Shown: piece after piece, positions 6,045 to 11,027 of the stretch
How positions within the stretch are numbered: position 1 is the first letter of the stretch
Layout: each line of letters begins with the position of its first letter
Assembly: GCA_023128035.1 (NCBI GenBank)
Contig: JAGMES010000142.1
Span: forward strand, 1-11,027
DNA length: 11,027 nucleotides
Reading direction: 5' to 3'
Source: Halanaerobiales bacterium
GTDB taxonomy: Bacteria > Bacillota_F > Halanaerobiia > DY22613
Notes under the pieces: generated by a model
The model's database searches: none
Seen by the model: the letters and a program-made list of their open reading frames with translations, nothing else
Told to the model about the DNA's origin: nothing
Made by a program: the position numbers and the translations under genes

Positions 6045-7322
6045 TTGGATGAACATATAATTAATAAATTTTCTGTATGGATGCAGGATGAAAAAGTCTT
6101 AATCATCTCCCCATCTCCATTGGATTGGATAGTTACAAATAAAGAAGGATATGATTTTTTTAGCGAAATGATAGATAATGTAAATGAGTTTAAAAAATTG
6201 TTGCCTCATTTTCCTGATTCAGTACACAACTTATATTATTTTTTAGAAAAAAATTTATTTGCAGAAAAAGATGAATATAATGGGAATGCATATTTATTTT
6301 CTTCACCACAAACTATATATTTTCATCTAACAAACAAATGTAATCTAAACTGTAAATATTGTTATGCACATAAATATAAAAATTATTTGCCAGAAATGAC
6401 TTATAGTATAGGTGTGAAAATATTAGATCAATTTAAAGTACAATTACCATCATCATATTTAGTTTTTACTGGTGGAGAACCGATGCTTAATCCAGATTTC
6501 CATAGACTAGTAGAATATTCGTTAGATTTAGGCTTTAGAGTGGGATTATTAACAAATGGAACGCTTATTGAAAATATACCAGAGAATTTACTTAAGAAAA
6601 TAGATTATCAGATAAGTTTGGATGGAATATCTGCTGATATTAACAATTTGACTCGGGGAAGATTTGAAGATACAATGTCTGGAATAAATAAGTTATTGGA
6701 ACTTGGTATTAGGCCAGAAATCAGAGCTACTTTAACTAAATATACTAAGGATCACGCGTTAGACTTTTATAAATATTGGGAAGAAAGAGGTATTAATGCT
6801 CGGTTTTTTGTTATACGAAAATTTGGCATTGACGAGGAATTTGAAAATCTAGGCTTAAATGATGAAGAATTATTGCATATATTTAATAAGTTTTCAGTAG
6901 AACTTGGTAGTTATAAAAAGGCATTACGAAATATTTTGGTGGCTGATCATATGAGTTTTTTTAAACCGATTAATTGCTGTGGTATTGGAAACAGCAATAT
7001 TGCTGTTGATGGTCTTGGAAACATATATCCATGTATTCATTTATGTGTATCTAACTTAAAAATCGGTAATATTTTAGAACAAAGTATTACAGATATATCG
7101 AGTTCTAAGATTTTAGAAAAAATTCGCTGTAAGGTAGAGGATATTAACACATGTAAAGTATGTCCTTTTCGTTATATTTGTGGGGGAGGATGTAAAGCAG
7201 AAACGTATTTTCAAACTAAAAATTTCTCAACAAAATATCCTAATTGTGACTTTTTAAAAAATATTATCTTAAAATGTATGTTTGAAGAAGAACTAGTAGT
7301 TGGTGATAAAAATGATTACTAA
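6045..7322 (+). CDS. Radical SAM/SPASM peptide maturase with RRE-like N-terminus
   Basis: A 425-residue enzyme starting at TTG 6045, ten bases after AAGGAGG. Residues 1-80 (including VLIISPSPLDWIVTNKEGYD and DSVHNLYYFLEKNLF) resemble a PqqD-like RiPP recognition element. The radical SAM core begins with CNLNCKYC (Cys99, Cys103, Cys106), followed by FTGGEPMLNPDF (the GGE SAM-binding motif), LLTNGTLI and the ISLDG motif typical of this superfamily. The SPASM domain contributes Cys311/312, Cys330, Cys334, Cys362 and the diagnostic CKVCPFRYICGGGC (Cys370, 373, 379, 383) plus Cys401, enough for auxiliary Fe-S clusters. Proteins with this architecture install thioether, C-C or C-O crosslinks in peptides; which one is unknown here. 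Of the two radical SAM genes, this is the more conventional candidate to act on the Cys-Cys peptide. Confidence 0.88.
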   Translation: MDEHIINKFSVWMQDEKVLIISPSPLDWIVTNKEGYDFFSEMIDNVNEFKKLLPHFPDSVHNLYYFLEKNLFAEKDEYNGNAYLFSSPQTIYFHLTNKCNLNCKYCYAHKYKNYLPEMTYSIGVKILDQFKVQLPSSYLVFTGGEPMLNPDFHRLVEYSLDLGFRVGLLTNGTLIENIPENLLKKIDYQISLDGISADINNLTRGRFEDTMSGINKLLELGIRPEIRATLTKYTKDHALDFYKYWEERGINARFFVIRKFGIDEEFENLGLNDEELLHIFNKFSVELGSYKKALRNILVADHMSFFKPINCCGIGNSNIAVDGLGNIYPCIHLCVSNLKIGNILEQSITDISSSKILEKIRCKVEDINTCKVCPFRYICGGGCKAETYFQTKNFSTKYPNCDFLKNIILKCMFEEELVVGDKNDY

Positions 7323-8121
7323 TATTTGTGAATCCGATAATATGGACTTGATTAAAAGTGTATACAAAAACGAGTTGGAATGGCATAAATTATTAAAAGC
7401 TAACGTACTATCATTAATGAATGATAAGTTAGTAATGATATCTAATCAACATATAAAAACTTCTGATTTCAATTTAATTGATTTGTGGCTAAAAGAATTT
7501 GAAATTAAAAACAAATTAATTAATTATGAAAAAGAAGTAAAACGTGTAATTAAAATTTTTAAAGAATTGAAAATAGATCGTTTTACTTTTCGTGTACCAC
7601 TTTATGATTCTAATAATATGTCAAGTTTATTTAAATTTTATAAAGATCAGAGCGAGTTGATTGAAGATGGAGAGGATGTACAATTAATTTGTAATTTTCC
7701 TATTTATGATGATCAATATGCAATAGTAGATCAGTTCAGGACTGTTTTAGTAACAACAGAAGAAAAGAACCAATTGTGGGACAAACTTGATGGAAGTGGT
7801 ATAAATATGATGTCTCGTTTATCCCAAATAACTAATAGATATATTTTTTATCATTTAGAAGATCCAATAGGTTGTTTTGAAACAATAGAGACTAAGTTAT
7901 TTGAAAAAATACTTTGCGGTATTTATTCAATAAAAATTTTATCAGATTATAGGGGAAAAGGGCTTGGTAGCAAAATGTTAATAGAATTTATGAAAAATCA
8001 AAAGGGTAAAGCTTTTTATTTACAGACTTGGGATACCAATCCTGCTTTGAAATTTTATAAAAGGTTAGGTTTTAAAGAAATATATAGATATAAAAGATTT
8101 GTAAAGGAGAATTGTTTATGA
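7312..8121 (+). CDS. GNAT-family N-acetyltransferase
   Basis: 269 residues from ATG 7312, overlapping the end of the SPASM gene by 11 bases, with a modest GGTGAT site before it; this start is preferred over an upstream TTG. The C-terminal ~110 residues are a canonical GNAT fold: IYSIKILSDYRGKGLGSKML carries the acetyl-CoA pyrophosphate-binding loop R/Q-x-x-G-x-G (RGKGLG, 214-219), and NPALKFYKRLGFKEIYRYKR is the classic motif B ending. The N-terminal ~150 residues show no obvious motif and may be a degenerate GNAT repeat or a substrate-binding domain. In this operon it may acetylate a Lys or the N-terminus of the matured peptide, or protect the producer by acetylating the product as in self-immunity to other peptide antibiotics. 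This is inferred from position only. Confidence 0.82.
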   Translation: MITNICESDNMDLIKSVYKNELEWHKLLKANVLSLMNDKLVMISNQHIKTSDFNLIDLWLKEFEIKNKLINYEKEVKRVIKIFKELKIDRFTFRVPLYDSNNMSSLFKFYKDQSELIEDGEDVQLICNFPIYDDQYAIVDQFRTVLVTTEEKNQLWDKLDGSGINMMSRLSQITNRYIFYHLEDPIGCFETIETKLFEKILCGIYSIKILSDYRGKGLGSKMLIEFMKNQKGKAFYLQTWDTNPALKFYKRLGFKEIYRYKRFVKENCL

Positions 8122-9356
8122 AAGAATATATTAGATTATTATTTAAAAATAAAAACTTTTTAATTATTATGATTGCTGATCTTGTTTCTAGAGCAGGTGA
8201 TATTTTGTTTACTATAGCCCTCTTATGGACTGTTATTGAAACAACAAAATCAGTATTTTCTGCAAGTATTATATTATTTATACAATATTTTTCTCGATCT
8301 CTTAGCTCAGTAGTTTCAGGCTTATTAGTAGATATGTTTTCAAGGAAAAAATTGCTAGTGGTCAGTTTATTGTCACAGGCAGGTTTATTATTATTATTTA
8401 TTCCCTTTGTTCAAAATGAATTAAAGTATTTATATTTAACTCCGTTGATATTTTTACTATATATTTTTTCAACTATTGCAAGACAGACTCAAAATGCTAT
8501 GATTCCAGATTTTGTTGAAAAGGAAGAATTGGTTAGAGCGAATTCAATAGACATAATGTTAAATAGGATTGTAGGCATTGGAATGTTAGCTGCAGCTGGT
8601 TATATTACTTCCTTGTTAAAGATATCTACAATTATGTGGGTTGATAGTATTAGTTTTGTAATTCCTGCATTGCTTTTATTATTCCTACTTTCAGAACCAA
8701 AAGTTAATGAAGAGAAAAAATATAAATCAAGTGAAAAGGAAAAGTCTAATTGGGTACAGAATTTACAGGAAGGTTGGGAATACATCAAAACTGATTCTTT
8801 TATTTCATTATTTTTATTGATGTTGATTTTATTGAATCTACCATATACATTTATGAATATTTTCCCATTGGCTTATGTAAATAAAGTCCTTGCTGCAAAT
8901 TCATCAGATTATGGCCTTGTAAAATCAATGTTATTTGTAGGAACGTTGATTAGTATGTATATTGTTGGGAAATATAAATTTTTCAAAGAAAAACCAATTT
9001 CTTGCTTTACATTAGGTATCTTTGGTTGTGGTATTTCATTAATATTTTTTGCACCTTTTTTTCAAAATAGTATTATTACTGTAATTATCTTATTAGTCCT
9101 TTATGAATTTTTTGATACTTTTACTCAACCCATTTATGCAATTTTTCGAGGGAGAATTCCTAGCGAATTACGTGGGAGAGTTTTAGGATTGTTTGATGCT
9201 CTTGCATTAGTGGTTGTTCCGATATATACACTTTTATCTGGATATATTATGGATCAGCTGGGGATCGCTCAAGTGGGCGTTTTTATAGCAATATTATTTA
9301 TAATTTTAGGTTTTGTAAGTATCAAACTAAAATATGTAGAAAATGTTGGTCAATAA
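8118..9356 (+). CDS. MFS transporter (MFS_3/EntS-like exporter)
   Basis: 412 residues, start ATG 8118 overlapping the preceding stop as ATGA, with AAAGGAG about 8 bases upstream, so translationally coupled to the acetyltransferase gene. The sequence is strongly hydrophobic with about 12 predicted membrane helices. The loop GLLVDMFSRKKLLV between helices 2 and 3 is the MFS signature A motif (G-x-x-x-D-x-x-x-R-K/R), and a related motif, GRIPSELRGRVLGLFDA, occurs in the second half. A cytoplasmic charged loop (EPKVNEEKKYKSSEKEKSNW) separates the two halves, as in this family. The closest general type is the multidrug/siderophore exporter group. As the last gene of the operon, directly before a terminator, it is the likely exporter or self-resistance pump for the modified peptide. 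No ABC transporter or protease is encoded here, so leader removal and export must involve this protein and host peptidases. Confidence 0.87.
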   Translation: MKEYIRLLFKNKNFLIIMIADLVSRAGDILFTIALLWTVIETTKSVFSASIILFIQYFSRSLSSVVSGLLVDMFSRKKLLVVSLLSQAGLLLLFIPFVQNELKYLYLTPLIFLLYIFSTIARQTQNAMIPDFVEKEELVRANSIDIMLNRIVGIGMLAAAGYITSLLKISTIMWVDSISFVIPALLLLFLLSEPKVNEEKKYKSSEKEKSNWVQNLQEGWEYIKTDSFISLFLLMLILLNLPYTFMNIFPLAYVNKVLAANSSDYGLVKSMLFVGTLISMYIVGKYKFFKEKPISCFTLGIFGCGISLIFFAPFFQNSIITVIILLVLYEFFDTFTQPIYAIFRGRIPSELRGRVLGLFDALALVVVPIYTLLSGYIMDQLGIAQVGVFIAILFIILGFVSIKLKYVENVGQ

Positions 9357-9367
9357 AAACAGTTAGC

Positions 9368-9403
9368 AAAAAATGTTCTTATTATTTGGTAAGAGCATTT
9401 TTT
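9368..9403 (+). terminator. Rho-independent terminator of the RiPP-like operon
   Basis: AAAAAATGTTCTTA (9368-9381) and TAAGAGCATTTTTT (9390-9403) form a 14-bp stem with one G-U pair, an 8-nt loop and a T6 tail. The A-tract in the 5' arm makes it potentially bidirectional. It starts 12 bases after the transporter stop and defines the operon end. Confidence 0.88.
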
Positions 9404-9481
9404 CTATTTTAGGAATAGTTATTATATATATTATGATTAGCCCACAAAAAGCCTGAAATTAGTTACTTTTATTGAAAATAT

Positions 9482-9489
9482 GATATAAT
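9482..9489 (+). promoter_or_regulatory. Extended -10 promoter of the first IS1182-family transposase
   Basis: TGATATAAT (TG-n-TATAAT) about 40 bases before ATG 9527; the -35 region is poor, which an extended -10 tolerates. Confidence 0.5.
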
Positions 9490-9526
9490 AGTATTATAAG
9501 AATTTATAACAAAGGTGGCTAATTTC

Positions 9527-10060
9527 ATGTTTTGTTCTAATAAAAATCAACCAATTTCATTATTTGACCCTATTCATTCTATGCCTAAATATCTCAAAAA
9601 GATTTTAGATAAAAGTTGGGCTGAAACCTTTCGAGATAAGATTTTCCCATATATCAATGAAGAACGTTTTGAAGTGCTTTATAGTGATAACCATGCAAGT
9701 AAAAATGAAATGATTTATCGAACTAAAGATAACGCTTCTGAGTCAAAGTTGGAGATATTATTGAAGCATACACATCAATTGTACTGTTTAGCTCAGTCTT
9801 TGGGGGACAAATATGCTACTATGGAAGAATATCTACTTTTAGAAAGAGTATTAAGAGAACAAACTCAAGAGAATGAAACAGGAAAATTATTCCCGTTATC
9901 TGGTGAAGAAATTTCCTCAGAAAGTTTGCAAAATCCTACAGATCCAGATGCAACTTACCGTAAAAAGTATAAAGACAATGTTGGTTATGTAGCTAATATG
10001 GTACAGGCATATGGCAATAAAAATCAAGTTATCACACATTATGATCTTAAGAAAGATTCC
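9527..10060 (+). pseudogene. IS1182-family transposase, internally deleted N-terminal fragment
   Basis: Starts at ATG 9527 with AAAGGTGG eight bases before it (the frame is also open from GTG 9515). MFCSNKNQPISLFDPIHSMP and WAETFRDKIFPYINEERFEV are the typical N-terminus of IS1182-family transposases. At about 9700 the sequence jumps from YSDNHAS directly to a later region (KNEMIYRTKDNASESKLEIL ... PDATYRKKYKDNVGY), skipping roughly 100-150 residues that include the DUF772 region and the first catalytic Asp. The family similarity ends near VITHYDLKKDS at 10060, after which the reading frame enters the next element and stops at 10135. Two thirds of the catalytic domain are therefore missing. 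The family length is about 450-550 residues. Confidence 0.78.
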
Positions 10061-10112
10061 ACTGCAAAAACCCCCCTCTTTATATTTTTTTTAGATACAA
10101 TCTTGTTAATAG

Positions 10113-10141
10113 TTGCTATTAAAGTAATATTATGATATAAT
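10113..10141 (+). promoter_or_regulatory. Promoter of the second IS1182-family transposase
   Basis: TTGCTA (10113-10118), 17-base spacer, TATAAT (10136-10141) preceded by TGA (extended -10). Well placed about 58 bases before the start codon; GGGGGT at about 10185 acts as ribosome binding site. Confidence 0.7.
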
Positions 10142-10198
10142 ATATATGTAATAATAACTTTATTGCGAGTACTTTAATATTTATTGGGGGTATTTATA

Positions 10199-11027
10199 AT
10201 GTTTAGACCTAATGATCAACATAAGCAATCAGAACTATTCAACAGTTTAAATTCAATGAAATCAGGTATAGTCAAAAAACTACTGAACTCATGGGCTCCT
10301 GTTTTTTATGATCATATTTTCTGCAAAATAGATGAGAGTATCTTTTCAGTTTTATACTGTCTTGATAATGGACGCCCTAATTTTCCTGTAAACATACTCT
10401 TATCTCTTGAGTATATTAAACATCTTTTTGACTATACGGATGAAGAAATTATGGAACAGTTCTATTTTAATTATCAGATTAACTATGCTCTGGGTATTAG
10501 AACACTTGGGGAAATGAACTTAGCACCAAGGACGATTTATGAGTTTAGAGAAAGAATATATCAATACACATTGGCTCATCCAAGAGAAGATGATCTCATA
10601 TTTGAACAATTCATAAAACTTACAGAGAATTTTATTAAAGTAGCTGACATAGATACTGATGAACAGCGTATGGATTCAAGTTTTATCTCATCAAACATAA
10701 AGAAAGCCGGGAGATTATCACTGGCTTATGATGTGCTTGAACAAGCTGTCAAAACTCTACCGAAAGAATACCTTTCAGAACCATTAAAAAAATTGCTTGA
10801 AAATGGCTATAAAAATCAAATATTGTTCAGAACAAAGATTAATGAAACTACTTCAAAGTTAGAAATGTTAATCAATCTTTGTAGTGAAGTTTTAACTATA
10901 GTTGAAAACATTCCTGAAATAGTTGACAAAAAAGAGATAAAAATTCTTGAAAGATTTATTTCTGAACAGTCTACTTATGACAGTGATAAATTATGCTATA
11001 CTCCAAAGAAACATGATGATATTTCTT
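10199..11027 (+). CDS. IS1182-family transposase (partial, runs off the window)
   Basis: Start ATG 10199, open to the window edge (276 codons). N-terminal MFRPNDQHKQSELFNSLNSM, then WAPVFYDHIFCKIDESIF and the DUF772 domain (FPVNILLSLEYIKHLFDYTD ... RTIYEFRERIYQ), followed by the catalytic-core start (DIDTDEQRMDSSFISSNIKK), where the Asp of RMDSSF is the expected first acidic residue. A charged helical region follows (about 190-265). It is only distantly related to the truncated copy at 9527, so it is a different element, not a duplicate. It appears intact in the visible part and may be active. It transposes its own DNA and has no functional link to the peptide operon other than possibly having mobilised or flanked it. 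Confidence 0.85.
   Translation, partial: MFRPNDQHKQSELFNSLNSMKSGIVKKLLNSWAPVFYDHIFCKIDESIFSVLYCLDNGRPNFPVNILLSLEYIKHLFDYTDEEIMEQFYFNYQINYALGIRTLGEMNLAPRTIYEFRERIYQYTLAHPREDDLIFEQFIKLTENFIKVADIDTDEQRMDSSFISSNIKKAGRLSLAYDVLEQAVKTLPKEYLSEPLKKLLENGYKNQILFRTKINETTSKLEMLINLCSEVLTIVENIPEIVDKKEIKILERFISEQSTYDSDKLCYTPKKHDDIS

Larger units (their letters stand above)
10061..11027 (+). mobile_element. Second IS1182-family element, partial at window edge
   Basis: Begins where the first transposase loses similarity (about 10060), with an end-like CACTGCAAAAACCCCCC followed by an AT-rich leader, a promoter and the transposase gene. The right end lies outside the window. Its exact left boundary and any target duplication cannot be fixed. 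Confidence 0.6.

Noticed and set aside
7300..7311. Upstream TTG start for the acetyltransferase
   Set aside because: ATG 7312 is better placed relative to GGTGAT and needs a shorter overlap.
8112..8117. TTG start for the transporter
   Set aside because: ATG 8118 has proper spacing to AAAGGAG and gives an ATGA coupled stop-start.
10061..10135. Hydrophobic C-terminus (PLFIFFLDTILLIVAIKVIL) of the first IS1182 fragment as a membrane anchor
   Set aside because: It is the accidental translation of the AT-rich left end of the next element.

Overview
The window is very AT-rich and comes from a low-GC Firmicute, most likely of the Bacilli/Lactobacillales type. The evidence is strong AAGGAGG-type ribosome binding sites, frequent TTG/GTG starts, TGnTATAAT promoters, and IS3- and IS1182-family elements of the kind common in enterococci, lactobacilli and relatives. 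The species cannot be fixed from sequence alone. The layout is an intact-looking accessory operon (about 3.8-9.4 kb) sandwiched between decayed mobile DNA, which suggests horizontal acquisition.

Left flank (1-2805): the tail of an unidentified gene, then an N-terminally truncated DUF3732 protein (the ABC-ATPase-like subunit of putative ABC-three-component conflict systems; the P-loop half is missing). Next is a dead IS3-family element (1411-2805) with several independent lesions: an orfA frameshift, an internal orfB deletion that removes the first catalytic Asp region, a 132-bp palindromic MITE-like insertion with a TAA target duplication, and a premature TAG. The following ~1 kb (2806-3836) has no intact gene. 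It holds a minus-strand membrane-protein remnant and, nearer the operon, a short palindrome.

Centre (3837-9403): a candidate RiPP (ribosomally synthesised, post-translationally modified peptide) operon, all on the plus strand. Order: a 41-residue peptide with a vicinal Cys-Cys near its C-terminus and an almost perfect Shine-Dalgarno; a hairpin attenuator; a radical SAM enzyme with an unusual radical SAM-PDZ-DUF512 C-terminal arrangement, interrupted by a frameshift at a 7-A run; a 73-residue protein of unknown family; a second radical SAM/SPASM enzyme with a RiPP-recognition-like N-terminus; a GNAT acetyltransferase; and an MFS exporter. A strong rho-independent terminator follows. The inferred logic is that the SPASM enzyme and/or the DUF512-type enzyme install modifications on the Cys-Cys peptide, the GNAT acetylates the product or confers immunity, and the MFS protein exports it. 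I do not recognise this combination as a characterised RiPP class.

Right flank (9404-11027): an internally deleted N-terminal fragment of an IS1182-family transposase, cut off near 10060 by a second, different IS1182-family element. That element's transposase gene has its own promoter and runs off the end of the window.
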